DNA of 64,000 nucleotides from Chitinophagales bacterium (GTDB taxonomy: Bacteria > Bacteroidota > Bacteroidia > Chitinophagales > Chitinophagaceae), in the NCBI GenBank assembly GCA_020636495.1, contig JACJXQ010000008.1, forward strand, positions 186,001-250,000, read 5' to 3'. Below the pieces are notes generated by a model that was not told the origin of the DNA, searched no databases, and saw only the letters and a list, made by a program, of their open reading frames with translations. Below are positions 8,661 through 17,165 of this stretch, one piece after another. The position numbers were made by a program, and so were the translations under genes. Position 1 is the first letter of the stretch; each line of letters begins with the position of its first letter.

Positions 8661-11405
8661 ATGTCACCAAGAATTAACATCAATGAAAGAAGCTGGGGAA
8701 TCGACCTTATTAGTGAAATAAATCTTTTCCTAAGAAACAAAAACATTACAATAAAAGCTGCCGGAGGTGAAAACACTCTAAGAGGCGCTGCCAATAGTTT
8801 GTTCCCTGATGTTTTATTATTTTCTGACACAGCTAAATCAGGCATATTACAAGGTTGGGAACTTAAAATGCCTGACACTTCAATTAATGACGATGAATTT
8901 ATACGTAATGCTAGTAAGAAGGCAAGACTACTATCATTAAATAGCTTTCTATTATGGAATGTGAGTACAGCTAAGTTGTATTTACTTGATGGAGATGAGT
9001 ACGTTGAGCATACAACCTGGAACATTGAGGGTAATGTTATTAGAACAAGGCAAGATGTTACAGAGCATAATCAGGCATGGAAAGATTTACTTGAAAATAT
9101 TCTTCATGATTTAAACGATCTCTTCTCTAATGGAACAATTGCTCGTAAACGTCTTGTAGAAAACCTCTCTTTTTCTGCAATAACAGAAGTAATATTAGAG
9201 AATAGTAATGGTACTGCTGAAGAACTGAAGACTGCAGAAAGAAGTAGTAGAAACTTCAGAGCAGAAGTTGATTATTGGTGGAGAGCTGCTAAGGCCGATT
9301 ACAATGATGCAAGGGACAAATATCTCACACTATCTAAAGTTGTTTTAACAAACTGGGTAGTGAAATTTTTATTTGCTAATATCTTAAAAAGAAACTTTAA
9401 TGATGCAAGACAAGTTGAGGCGATTGAATTTGGCACTTCTGTAACTGAAGGAATTGATTTATTTGAACGAATATCGTCAACTTGTAACTTTTGGAATATT
9501 TTTAGCAGGCATCTTGGACAAGAATATATTTCTACTGAAGCTTGGGGGCAACTTGTACAAATAAATGACTTCCTTAAAGATATTAACCTTGAGAGTATTG
9601 ATGTAACGGTACTACAAGAGTTATTACAAACCTCTATATTAAGAACTGCCAGACGTACTGCTGGTCAATTTTCAACACCTGAAAAATTAGCTGAAATATT
9701 AGCTAAACTGACAGTTGATGATGTCTCAGGCTTTGTATTAGACCCCTGTTGTGGTACAGGTACGATTATTAATCAAGCGTACAAGCTAAAACTACAATAC
9801 AATTTAAACGATCAAGATTCCATCGCAACAACGTGGGCATCAGATAAGTATGCTTTCCCATTACAATTAGCAACCTTGCTATTATCTCGTCCAGCAAACT
9901 ATGGACAAATATTACGGATTTTTAGAGAAGATGTAACAGATTTAGAAATAGGAAGACAAATCAGTTTCATTAATCCAGGGGATGGCTCTATAGTAGAGCT
10001 GGAGTTACCCCAATTTAATTACATAGTTTCAAACCTACCATTTGTCCAACAGGAAGATTTAAAAGTCCTAAATCCTAATGTTAAATCAATCAACGAATGG
10101 ATTATAGAACAGACTGGAGAAAATGTTGAATTGTCTGGCAAAAGCGATCTTTACGCATACATCCCGTTTTACCTACATAAGATACTAAGTGATAATGGTA
10201 AAGTAGGACTTATATTGTCAAATGCTTGGCTTGGGACGTTATATGGCGAAACCTTTATTAAGCTCCTGCGCAAGTTTTATGATGTTGAAGCTGTAATTGT
10301 TAGTGGTAGAGGGATATGGTTTAAGAATGCTGCAGTCGTTGCATCAATACTAATACTAAACAAGAAAAGCCCTAATCAAGAGAACAATATAAATACAAAG
10401 TTTTGTACTCTAAAGGTTGACATTGATAGTAATACTGATACTAATGATATTCTTAATCCAATAATCTTAAATGCTAGCGATGATATCGTTGTAGTTCAAG
10501 AATATTCTTCTGAACAAATTGCTTCATTTATTGATTTAGGCTTGCCCTGGAACTCACATTTTGCTGACTTAAATTGGATTTTAGAGATTCAGGATAGACT
10601 TAAGCCAGTTACAGATTATTTTTCAATAGGAAGAGGAGAAAGAAGAGGCTGGAATGCAATGTTTTATCCTAATGCACAACACGGAATAGAGAATGAATAT
10701 ATTAAGCCAGTACTTAAAAATCTACGAAGCACTACATCATTGACTGCAATACCAAATAAGATTGCATTTTCATGTTCAAAAACAATAGAAGAGCTAGAGG
10801 ATTTAAATCACAACGGAGCTATTGCATGGATTAGAAGTTTTGAAAATCAAAACAATAATACTGGAGAACCGTTACCAATATCACTTAGACGTGCCAATCA
10901 CCAATGGTATGAAATGAAAACCGATACTCTTGCTGACTTCGTAGCAAATATCAATTATGATAGGTCATTGTTTATTGCTCGATTAGCTGAAAGATCATTT
11001 GTTGACCAACGAGTTATTCCCCTAATAAAAAGAGAAGATTATTCTGAGCTAGAATTAGACTTTTTTCACGCATTACTAAATAGCACATTTAGTATGTTTT
11101 TCATTGAAGCTTTAGGATTTGGCAGAGGAATGGGTGCGCTTGATTTAAATTCTGTTCGATTTAAAAGTAGCTTTAAGATTCTTGATCCTGACCTTATAGA
11201 CGAAGATGCAAAACAAAGAGTTGTAGAATCTTTCAGACCATTAACTAATCGCAATAGACTCCCATTACTTGATGAACTTAATAACCCTGATAGAGTTTTG
11301 TTTGAACAAACTCTCTTACGTGAATATAATTTAGAGGATTACTGGGAACCCCTATATCAAGCGCTAACTACATTATACTCGATACGATTTGCAGTAAATG
11401 ATTAG
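8661..11405 (+). CDS. Type IIG-like restriction-modification fusion (nuclease plus N6-adenine methylase)
   Basis: 914 residues. The N-terminus has a PD-(D/E)xK nuclease signature, P49-D50 then E67-L-K69 (GWELKM). A helical linker follows, then an N6-adenine methylase core with motif I at about residue 358 (LDPCCGTGTI) and motif IV SNLPF at about 457 in place of NPPF. The C-terminal third probably holds target recognition (IGRGERRGWNAMF and later blocks). It could cut and methylate as one polypeptide. It is translationally close to the upstream methylase and ends 7 bases before the convergent gene at 11,413. Confidence 0.82.
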   Translation: MSPRININERSWGIDLISEINLFLRNKNITIKAAGGENTLRGAANSLFPDVLLFSDTAKSGILQGWELKMPDTSINDDEFIRNASKKARLLSLNSFLLWNVSTAKLYLLDGDEYVEHTTWNIEGNVIRTRQDVTEHNQAWKDLLENILHDLNDLFSNGTIARKRLVENLSFSAITEVILENSNGTAEELKTAERSSRNFRAEVDYWWRAAKADYNDARDKYLTLSKVVLTNWVVKFLFANILKRNFNDARQVEAIEFGTSVTEGIDLFERISSTCNFWNIFSRHLGQEYISTEAWGQLVQINDFLKDINLESIDVTVLQELLQTSILRTARRTAGQFSTPEKLAEILAKLTVDDVSGFVLDPCCGTGTIINQAYKLKLQYNLNDQDSIATTWASDKYAFPLQLATLLLSRPANYGQILRIFREDVTDLEIGRQISFINPGDGSIVELELPQFNYIVSNLPFVQQEDLKVLNPNVKSINEWIIEQTGENVELSGKSDLYAYIPFYLHKILSDNGKVGLILSNAWLGTLYGETFIKLLRKFYDVEAVIVSGRGIWFKNAAVVASILILNKKSPNQENNINTKFCTLKVDIDSNTDTNDILNPIILNASDDIVVVQEYSSEQIASFIDLGLPWNSHFADLNWILEIQDRLKPVTDYFSIGRGERRGWNAMFYPNAQHGIENEYIKPVLKNLRSTTSLTAIPNKIAFSCSKTIEELEDLNHNGAIAWIRSFENQNNNTGEPLPISLRRANHQWYEMKTDTLADFVANINYDRSLFIARLAERSFVDQRVIPLIKREDYSELELDFFHALLNSTFSMFFIEALGFGRGMGALDLNSVRFKSSFKILDPDLIDEDAKQRVVESFRPLTNRNRLPLLDELNNPDRVLFEQTLLREYNLEDYWEPLYQALTTLYSIRFAVND

Positions 11406-11412
11406 TTCGATT

Positions 11413-12336
11413 CTAGAAATTAATTACATTTCTAATAAATTCTTTGTAAGTATCGACATTATCCAACTCAGGTAGTCTAATTACTAAACTCTTACCAGTA
11501 ACTAGTCCGGCTGAAGTCGTTTCAATTGATTCTAGTTTCCCGTGTTCTCTTTCTCCAGTTGGGTAATATAAGCAGATGAACTTTTTTGCTGGCCCAATAA
11601 AATTATTAAGGATTGCTAATCTATTATATTTTCTTCCATCTGGGCTAGGGTAATAGTTTGATAGTTTCTGATTTTCTATTGGGGTAGATAAATTATGTTT
11701 TTTAAATTCAATTACATTTTCGACAGCTAGGCTCTCTGTATTAAATATTACAATATCTACGTCGCCTGGGTATAGACTGTCTGTTTTTGACAAGAGGCAT
11801 TCAAGTAGGGATGTTCCATACATGAGACCTTTTCTTCCTATTGTTACTGGCCCACCAGAATATTCTCTAATTTTGTTTTGTAAGTCAGTAAGCGTGATAA
11901 CTTCAATATTATAATTAAGTACAGTGTCCTTTAGGTTAATACTAACAATAAATAACTTGTTTCCTGCGCTACTCCAATTAGAGTCATTGTACAAAATATA
12001 TTGCAGTTGAATATTTTTATGTTCACAGAATTTACAAAATAAGACTAGGTTTTCTTTACCCTCAAAGCGGATAAGCTCATTAAAAATATCTTCTGATTTA
12101 GGATTCCCATTGTCTATTAATTCATCTGGCGAAATTGTAAGTAGTCTTTTAACCCAGGCAACGGGTGTGAGCATTCCAGTCTGCCAATTAATAAAAAAAT
12201 CAAAAGAAACTCCAAATAATGAATGTTCTAATAAGAGGTTATTATTAAACCAGTTTTCAGGTGTTCCTGTTACAGTATTTTCCTTGGGTAATTTTGCGCG
12301 ATCACTACATGATGCTAGAAACGGCTTTTTAAACAT
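11413..12336 (-). CDS. PD-(D/E)xK nuclease-like protein
   Basis: 307 residues, not assigned to a named family. Near residues 190-212 it has PGDVDIVIFN followed by NVIEFKKH, which fits D194...E210-x-K212 of a PD-(D/E)xK nuclease core. The N-terminal half is a mixed alpha/beta region without recognisable motif. It converges on the type IIG-like gene with a 7-base gap and closes the restriction cluster, so a restriction or DNA-repair role is likely but inferred. Confidence 0.6.
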   Translation of the reverse strand: MFKKPFLASCSDRAKLPKENTVTGTPENWFNNNLLLEHSLFGVSFDFFINWQTGMLTPVAWVKRLLTISPDELIDNGNPKSEDIFNELIRFEGKENLVLFCKFCEHKNIQLQYILYNDSNWSSAGNKLFIVSINLKDTVLNYNIEVITLTDLQNKIREYSGGPVTIGRKGLMYGTSLLECLLSKTDSLYPGDVDIVIFNTESLAVENVIEFKKHNLSTPIENQKLSNYYPSPDGRKYNRLAILNNFIGPAKKFICLYYPTGEREHGKLESIETTSAGLVTGKSLVIRLPELDNVDTYKEFIRNVINF

Positions 12337-12819
12337 CTGAGCTTATTTATGGTGAATGTTCTAAGCTCAAAATATAAATTATTTGTCTAATGCAGGTAAA
12401 AAGGTATTCATTCCAACAAGTAAGCAATTATTTCGCCAAACCACTGTAATACTTTTTCAAAGACTTACAGTGCCTTTCACAGAGTTCAAGGAACGTTTGT
12501 CATAATTCTTGCATTTACGTGTTCTCATTCATGACAGCTCTTATGTCCAGGAAACCATTTATTCATTCACAGCCTACCGGCTCACTACAATGTAGAATTA
12601 GTTTCCTGTCCATTCTCTGTCTGTCGTTTGTGCTCGCCTGCGCTACCAATGCCTGCGTTTCAGTTGTTAGCTGCTCATACCAGCCCTTATTTACATGCCA
12701 CGCTAACAACTTACACTGTGTGGACACACATTTGTAATGTTTAACTGTCCACCCCAGTCATTGGTGCTCGCACCTCATTTACTCACTTTGGTTCGTGTAT
12801 TCGGTTGTCTGGCTCGCGT
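12337..12819. other. Structured non-coding stretch
   Basis: No convincing gene. From about 12,480 the base composition is richer in G and C than the neighbouring island genes. Three inverted repeats stand out: CACTGTAA/TTACAGTG (12,442-12,472), AGTTGTTAGC/GCTAACAACT (12,662-12,711, 30-base loop) and GTGGACA/TGTCCAC (12,720-12,752). Short plus-strand frames at 12,519 and 12,737 look accidental. A recombination site, origin of transfer or structured RNA are possibilities; none is proven. Confidence 0.5.
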
Positions 12820-13044
12820 TTACTTAGTACTGATTTTACAATTCACGTTTTCTAACCCTCTAAGGACTAGTTCAGATTCCATATCGCTACAAGCATTTTT
12901 AGCAGTTTTTCTTTTAGCATCTGAAAGCTGTTGTGTTTCAATTCCAGTAGAACCAAATGTGCATGTACAAACCCAATCCTTTTTACAGGAAGAAAGAGAA
13001 ACTATAGTAAGTACTAGTAGAATTGTTAATTGACTAATTTTCAT
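12820..13044 (-). CDS. Small lipoprotein, CKKDW family copy 1
   Basis: 74 residues: a hydrophobic signal ending in the lipobox LSSC, then KKDWVCTC. After lipid attachment at that Cys the mature part is only about 55 residues. It contains further cysteines that could form disulfides, and an Ala/Lys-rich helix. It shares the signal, the CKKDW-x-C-x-C start and the K(K/R)TAK helix with the next gene, 10 bases upstream on the same strand. Function unknown. Confidence 0.75.
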   Translation of the reverse strand: MKISQLTILLVLTIVSLSSCKKDWVCTCTFGSTGIETQQLSDAKRKTAKNACSDMESELVLRGLENVNCKISTK

Positions 13045-13054
13045 GTTTTAGTTT

Positions 13055-13300
13055 TTATTGTTGTTCAATAACGCAGACTGTATTTTGTGGCCCAGGCAAG
13101 TGAGCATTCTTGATGCTCTCTTCTTTTTCTTTGCATTTTCTTTCTGCTTCATCTTTTGCGGTCTTTTTATACTCTTCACCTCCAAGTGATTGTTTGCCGA
13201 AATATGGTGCTTCGTATGAACAGAGGCAATACCAATCCTTTTTGCAGGCAGAAAGGCTAATAGTAAAAGCAAAGAGTCCAATTATGTATATCCTTTTCAT
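13055..13300 (-). CDS. Small lipoprotein, CKKDW family copy 2
   Basis: 81 residues with a lipoprotein signal (SLSAC) followed by KKDWYCLCSYEAP, a KKTAKDEAERKC helix and a final Cys-Val stretch. It is clearly paralogous to the gene at 12,820-13,044, and the two form a tandem pair. The paired cysteines suggest a small disulfide-bonded periplasmic or surface protein. Cargo lipoproteins of unknown role are frequent in Bacteroidota islands. An alternative frame at 13,048-13,281 is a shadow. Confidence 0.75.
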   Translation of the reverse strand: MKRIYIIGLFAFTISLSACKKDWYCLCSYEAPYFGKQSLGGEEYKKTAKDEAERKCKEKEESIKNAHLPGPQNTVCVIEQQ

Positions 13301-13408
13301 TTATTGAATTTTGTTCTATACAAACTTATATAAAATAAGTCATTACTTCCCTATGGGGAAGTGTTAATTTTTGTGTGCATTTATACATTACCGTCTCAAA
13401 GGCGTAAT

Positions 13409-13639
13409 GTGTTAACAAACATTGATAAATATATAATAGATAAAGTACGAGAGAAGCGACTTGAGAAAGGGATTTCACAAGCACAGCTTGCCTTTGAACT
13501 TGAACAGTCTAATAGCTTTATAGCAAAGGTTGAAAGCGGGAAGTATGATAAAAAGTACAATATGGCTCATGTAAACCGCATTGCGCAGATCTTAGAGTGT
13601 GATATTTGGGATATAGTTCCTCAGAAACCAGTCAAATAA
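13409..13639 (+). CDS. XRE-family transcriptional regulator
   Basis: A single XRE helix-turn-helix domain: KVREKRLEKGISQAQLAFELEQSNSFIAKVE, ending in a hydrophobic DIWDIVP helix. I chose GTG at 13,409 (76 residues, MLTNIDKYIIDKVRE) because the longer frame from GTG 13,361 adds 16 residues unlike the family. It is divergent from the lipoprotein pair and could control it. Confidence 0.8.
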   Translation: MLTNIDKYIIDKVREKRLEKGISQAQLAFELEQSNSFIAKVESGKYDKKYNMAHVNRIAQILECDIWDIVPQKPVK

Positions 13640-13665
13640 AAAAGCCCGGTATATAAATACCAGGC
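13638..13665 (-). terminator. Terminator of the ardC gene
   Basis: On the minus strand GCCTGGTAT and ATACCGGGC pair over nine positions around a TTAT loop and are followed by TTTTTTATTT. It starts 14 bases after the ardC stop and abuts the convergent XRE gene. Confidence 0.75.
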
Positions 13666-13678
13666 CATGTGAACACAT

Positions 13679-14563
13679 TTAACCCATGTCGCCTTTATTA
13701 TTATCGTCTGAATCTCCTAAAATATAATCTACTGCCTTTTGCGCTGCACTACTGGCAGAAAAGATGAAGCGTCTGTCATTCTTCAGTACTTCAAGCCAAC
13801 CGCCGATATACGCAGCACTTTGCTCAAATTCATCAACTATCCCTACATGGGATTGCAGGAAGCATGAACCTATTTCGGCTACTAACTCTTCATGTGAGTA
13901 ATGAGTAACGCCAAACTCAGACATTTGGATAAGGTCTTTCCTATTACACCTACTAGAATGCCCTGTGCTGTGTACTAGCTCATGGAATAGCGTAGAGTAA
14001 TAGGAATCATCAGTATTGAAACTTGCTTGTTTGGGCATATTAATAAAGTCCTTGAGAGGGTTATAGTATGCCCGTTGTTCTTTATGCTGAATACGTGGGC
14101 AGTTCGGAATATTATTCACTAATACCTTACAAGCAACATTAGATGTTACTTCACGATCTATTTTGGGTACATATGATTCGGGTATTCCGTCACATTGACC
14201 GATATTAAAGACAGTATAATATCGTAACATCGGCTTCTTTTTGTTCGTATTCTGGTCATCTTCCTCTACTTCTATTTCTGGGAAATTCCAGAAAACAACT
14301 AAGTGGGGCTTCTCATCAGGTTTGATTGCACCTCCAATTTCGTTTAGTTGTTTTGAAGTTAGAAAGTAGTTGTTCTCATAACCAAGCATAGAAAGGAGCA
14401 TAGTATTTATCCCTCTGTATGGTCGTTTTGAAATGAGATTGGTAGGTATTCCAGCACCAACCCAAGGTTTTCTCCACGGAGCAGTACCCGTGTTTAATTG
14501 TTCAATGATCTTGTCAGTGATGATGGCATAAACATCTCTTCGAGATTTAGTTTGTGTAGACAT
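13679..14563 (-). CDS. ArdC-like antirestriction protein
   Basis: 294 residues in the ArdC arrangement. The N-terminal ssDNA-binding domain (DUF1738) covers about residues 8-150, with PWRKPW and the RPYRGINTMLL block. The zincin-type peptidase domain has H194-E-L-V-H198 followed by STGH and the SHEELVAEIGSCFL helix. ArdC proteins protect incoming DNA from host restriction during conjugation. Its presence beside the restriction cluster fits a mobile element that must enter restricting hosts. It ends at a clear terminator. Confidence 0.9.
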   Translation of the reverse strand: MSTQTKSRRDVYAIITDKIIEQLNTGTAPWRKPWVGAGIPTNLISKRPYRGINTMLLSMLGYENNYFLTSKQLNEIGGAIKPDEKPHLVVFWNFPEIEVEEDDQNTNKKKPMLRYYTVFNIGQCDGIPESYVPKIDREVTSNVACKVLVNNIPNCPRIQHKEQRAYYNPLKDFINMPKQASFNTDDSYYSTLFHELVHSTGHSSRCNRKDLIQMSEFGVTHYSHEELVAEIGSCFLQSHVGIVDEFEQSAAYIGGWLEVLKNDRRFIFSASSAAQKAVDYILGDSDDNNKGDMG

Positions 14564-14686
14564 ACATAATATTTTTTTGTGAAAGAAAATGATTGCTTAT
14601 GTCTAGCCTAAATGAATAATAAAAGAGAACACAGGTGTATGTTTTTGCCTAATTCGGCAACTGTTTGAGAAAAACAAAATGAGGCT

Positions 14687-15160
14687 TCAAGCCCCATTCT
14701 GTATGCAATATGCACATGCCGTTGCTTCAAACAATTTTTCATAGTGCAACTTGTTTGTGCAACTCTTTTTTTCAATGTATGGTTCCAACTCTGGGTAGAA
14801 ATTAAGTAGTTGTTTTGCGAGTTCTGCTTTGTTTACATCTTTTGTGTTACAGTAGCACTCTTTAATTTCAGATAAGGTCTTGTATATCGGCTGTATATCT
14901 CTTTGTTCACAAAGGACATTTATTGCTCCGACTAATTGTATGTACGGATTTGATACTGGTAGGTCGTCAGGTATCTTGATGACTACACTTGTTGCTTGGT
15001 TGTTATCAATCCATTTTTGTATTGCATTGATAATAGAATCAAGTTTTTCTGCCGACCACTTTTTGGGAAAGGACATTAGTTGCCATTTAATTAATCTTCT
15101 GTCACTGAGTACAACTATTCCAGTAAATCTTGTACCAGGACTAATCCCTACGGTTACCAT
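14687..15160 (-). CDS. RuvC-like RNase H-fold protein with degenerate active site
   Basis: 157 residues with the RuvC-type start VGISPGTRFTGIVVL and a later hydrophobic strand SVVIKIPDD, then a C-terminal helix with FEATACAYC. In RuvC the positions corresponding to S7 and K86 are normally acidic (GIDPG, and Glu on strand 4), so the catalytic set appears incomplete. It may bind branched DNA without cutting or use other residues. Its start overlaps the preceding 74-codon gene by 20 bases, indicating coupling. Confidence 0.6.
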   Translation of the reverse strand: MVTVGISPGTRFTGIVVLSDRRLIKWQLMSFPKKWSAEKLDSIINAIQKWIDNNQATSVVIKIPDDLPVSNPYIQLVGAINVLCEQRDIQPIYKTLSEIKECYCNTKDVNKAELAKQLLNFYPELEPYIEKKSCTNKLHYEKLFEATACAYCIQNGA

Positions 15161-15365
15161 ATCCTTGAACTAGTGAGGTGTATAGTGCGCCTCTGGACTT
15201 CCTGATTTTGTGAGCAGGAATCGCCAGAGCTTTCATTAACTTGTTTCTTAGGTACTCTTCAGAATACATGGTTACCATTTTTCGGTGAGATTGAAGAGAG
15301 TCCATATCATCAAGTGTATGAGCGATTTCTAAAGCTAATTTTTCTTGTTGTTGAGTAAGATGCAT
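15141..15365 (-). CDS. Small helical protein upstream of the RuvC-like gene
   Basis: 74 residues, basic and predicted to be helical (EKLALEIAHTLDDMDSLQSH, then YLRNKLMKALAIP). No named family is recognised. The last 20 bases overlap the start of the RuvC-like gene, so the two are probably translated together and may act on the same DNA substrate. Confidence 0.6.
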   Translation of the reverse strand: MHLTQQQEKLALEIAHTLDDMDSLQSHRKMVTMYSEEYLRNKLMKALAIPAHKIRKSRGALYTSLVQGYGNRRD

Positions 15366-15462
15366 AATAGTAATAGGAGAATTAGGCTAATAGTGTTGAA
15401 AACTTGTTGCGTTACGCTATACGTTTATTTAATAAAACGTATTACGCACGTGACTGAATAAC

Positions 15463-15738
15463 TTATGGCCCATTAGCTCTTTTCCTATTAATAATCTTAG
15501 TGAGCTCCTTTTCATATTCTTTTCCAAGCTCATAATAAAGCTCATCAATCAAAGTTTTATAGAGTTTCGACAACTTGATAAGATACTCACCGCTTGGCAT
15601 GGTTATACCTCGCTCCCATCTTGAAATCATTGCAGTGTCGTGGATACCCAAAATTGCGGCTACTTCTTTTTGTGTGTAGCCGGCAAGTTTTCGATATCTC
15701 CACAACCTGTTTGGGATTCTTTTTTTAGTGGAAGCCAT
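15463..15738 (-). CDS. XRE-family transcriptional regulator
   Basis: 91 residues with one XRE domain: LWRYRKLAGYTQKEVAAILGIHDTAMISRWERG, then a helical Lys/Glu-rich tail. It probably regulates the minus-strand block that follows (small gene, RuvC-like gene, ardC). A palindrome at 15,785-15,800 upstream of its start is a candidate autoregulatory operator. Confidence 0.85.
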   Translation of the reverse strand: MASTKKRIPNRLWRYRKLAGYTQKEVAAILGIHDTAMISRWERGITMPSGEYLIKLSKLYKTLIDELYYELGKEYEKELTKIINRKRANGP

Positions 15739-15784
15739 AGTGGTAACGTACTTAATTGATAAAGAATCGGGTAGTCGGTAAAAA

Positions 15785-15800
15785 TTGCTTTAATAAGCAA
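15785..15800. promoter_or_regulatory. Operator-like palindrome
   Basis: TTGCTT-TAAT-AAGCAA is a perfect 6-bp inverted repeat around TAAT, 47 bases upstream of the XRE gene start. Its size and position fit an XRE-dimer operator. Confidence 0.45.
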
Positions 15801-15824
15801 AAGAAAAACCGCAGTGAATTGCGG
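15801..15824 (-). terminator. Probable terminator of the first tyrosine recombinase
   Basis: On the minus strand CCGCA and TGCGG pair around a 6-base loop and are followed by TTTTTCTTTT, about 75 bases past the recombinase stop. Confidence 0.5.
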
Positions 15825-15900
15825 ATGGGGAACGGAGTAAAACACTACTCATCATATTTTATATGAGTTATAGATTATCTAAAGTATTTTTTTGTGGAAA

Positions 15901-16824
15901 CTATATTACGTTAAGTGGATGTTTCTGTATCTGTGATCGTAAATGTTCTGCGCTTGCAGATAAATAAATTGTAGTTGTCTTAATGTCACTATGACCCATC
16001 ATTTTTGACAAGCTGTATATGTCACAACCTCCCTCAAGCATAAGTGTTGCAAATGTGTGCCTGAGCATGTGCGGGGTTACATAAACCCTTGAAGAAGTTC
16101 TAATCAACTGAATTAAGTGTTTCAGACCATTAGGAGTAAACCCTACATTTCTATTTGATGATGCAAAAAACTCAGGACAGGTCTTTTTCAAACTATTTCT
16201 CTCACTAAGATACCTTTTAAGGCTTTGAGCCAAAGGATAGCTTATAGGCACCATCCTATCTTTCATGCCCTTGCCCTGGCGAACAAAGAGCGTGAAGTTA
16301 TCAAGGTCTACATCTGTTAGGTGTAATGATAGAAGTTCTTTCTGACGTAACCCGGAATACAGAAAGGTAGCAAGTATGGCATGGTTGCGAGCACGGATAA
16401 AACTGCCATGCCTCTTGGCATATGGGTAATTGTAAATAACATCTAACAGTCTCTGTGCGGTATGTTGTGTTAACTTCTTGGGGAGTCTCTTTTCAAGTTT
16501 TGGCTTTTCAATACTCTCAACTGGATTTACTTTTAGAAATCCTCTTGTCATGCACCACCTAAAAAAAACTAGTAGGGAAACGTGGTAAGTATGATAGGTT
16601 CGAGTAGACCAATCACGATCTATTCTCCCTAAATAGAAAAAGTTGAAGACCTTATCTTGGGTTACCTCTGATATTCGACCTATTCCAGTTAAACGAGAAA
16701 ATAACTCTATTGTTCCTCTATATCTTCTTATGGTTGCTTTCGTATTTCCTTTGATGGCTGTTGCATAATCAAAAAACTCCTCAGCCAATATGTGTATATC
16801 CATACAATCTCTAACTATCTCCAC
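15901..16824 (-). CDS. Tyrosine recombinase (XerC/D-like) 1
   Basis: 307 residues. The N-terminal SAM-like DNA-binding domain covers about 1-110. The catalytic domain contains SGLRQKELLSL (first Arg), H252-x-x-R255 (HMLRHTF), MGH (HSD) and the nucleophile Tyr287 (TTIYLSAS), so it looks intact. It resembles the Xer-like integrases of integron-type and small genomic islands. A half tRNA-Ala lies just upstream of its start and a second recombinase gene follows in the same orientation. Confidence 0.9.
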   Translation of the reverse strand: MEIVRDCMDIHILAEEFFDYATAIKGNTKATIRRYRGTIELFSRLTGIGRISEVTQDKVFNFFYLGRIDRDWSTRTYHTYHVSLLVFFRWCMTRGFLKVNPVESIEKPKLEKRLPKKLTQHTAQRLLDVIYNYPYAKRHGSFIRARNHAILATFLYSGLRQKELLSLHLTDVDLDNFTLFVRQGKGMKDRMVPISYPLAQSLKRYLSERNSLKKTCPEFFASSNRNVGFTPNGLKHLIQLIRTSSRVYVTPHMLRHTFATLMLEGGCDIYSLSKMMGHSDIKTTTIYLSASAEHLRSQIQKHPLNVI

Positions 16825-17165
16825 TCATTACATATCTCCCGACCTCATCAGTTTCTGGTGCGGTCACGAGAGGTCACATTTCCTTGCACAAATCTTGAAA
16901 ATCCGTTACACTGCCTGGGTATTTTTTATGGGCCCTTAGCTTAGCTGGTAGAGCGCCTCATTTGCAATTACGGTCTCAAGCCATAATCTGTGTATGCACT
17001 TAATTACCAAGCCCATCTCTTTAAATTTGCTGAGTTAGTCAAGTTCATATGCACGACCACCTCATTTAGCTCCAATTTGTAAAAAGTAAGGATAGTTCTA
17101 ATTAACTTATAACTAATCCGACCCAGTAAGTATACCATTTACAAAGTCATGGGTTCAAGCATGAT
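16825..17165. other. Gap between the two tyrosine recombinases with tRNA-like remnants
   Basis: No protein gene. It holds the 5' half of a tRNA-Ala (16,930-16,966) and a separate T-arm-like piece at 17,146-17,160 (GTCATGGGTTCAAGC), immediately next to the 3' end of the second recombinase gene. The two pieces do not complete each other: no strand complementary to the acceptor GGGCCC follows. They look like remnants of former attachment sites. Confidence 0.55.
16930..16966 (+). pseudogene. tRNA-Ala(UGC) 5' half, truncated at the anticodon
   Basis: The 37 bases match positions 1-37 of tRNA-Ala: acceptor strand GGGCCCT, TA, a D-arm with GCTTAGCTGG and AGAGC, then CCTCA and the anticodon loop TTTGCA. 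After that the homology stops; the expected TGAGG strand, T-arm and acceptor complement are absent. The D-stem has a G-T pair in place of G-C. It is best explained as a fossil attachment site. Confidence 0.75.

Noticed and set aside
12662..12711. Integron attC site
   Set aside because: The 10-bp stem resembles attC ends, but the GTTAGCT does not fit GTTRRRY, inner simple-site pairing is absent and no integron integrase was identified.
12519..13033. Plus-strand frames at 12,519-12,737 and 12,737-13,033
   Set aside because: The second is antisense to the small lipoprotein gene; the first has no domain, no start context and an unusual Cys/Ser-rich composition from reading structured non-coding DNA.
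16930..17160. tRNA-Ala interrupted by an intron
   Set aside because: The T-arm-like piece at 17,146 is not followed by an acceptor strand complementary to GGGCCC and does not fit tRNA-Ala; two unrelated remnants are more likely.
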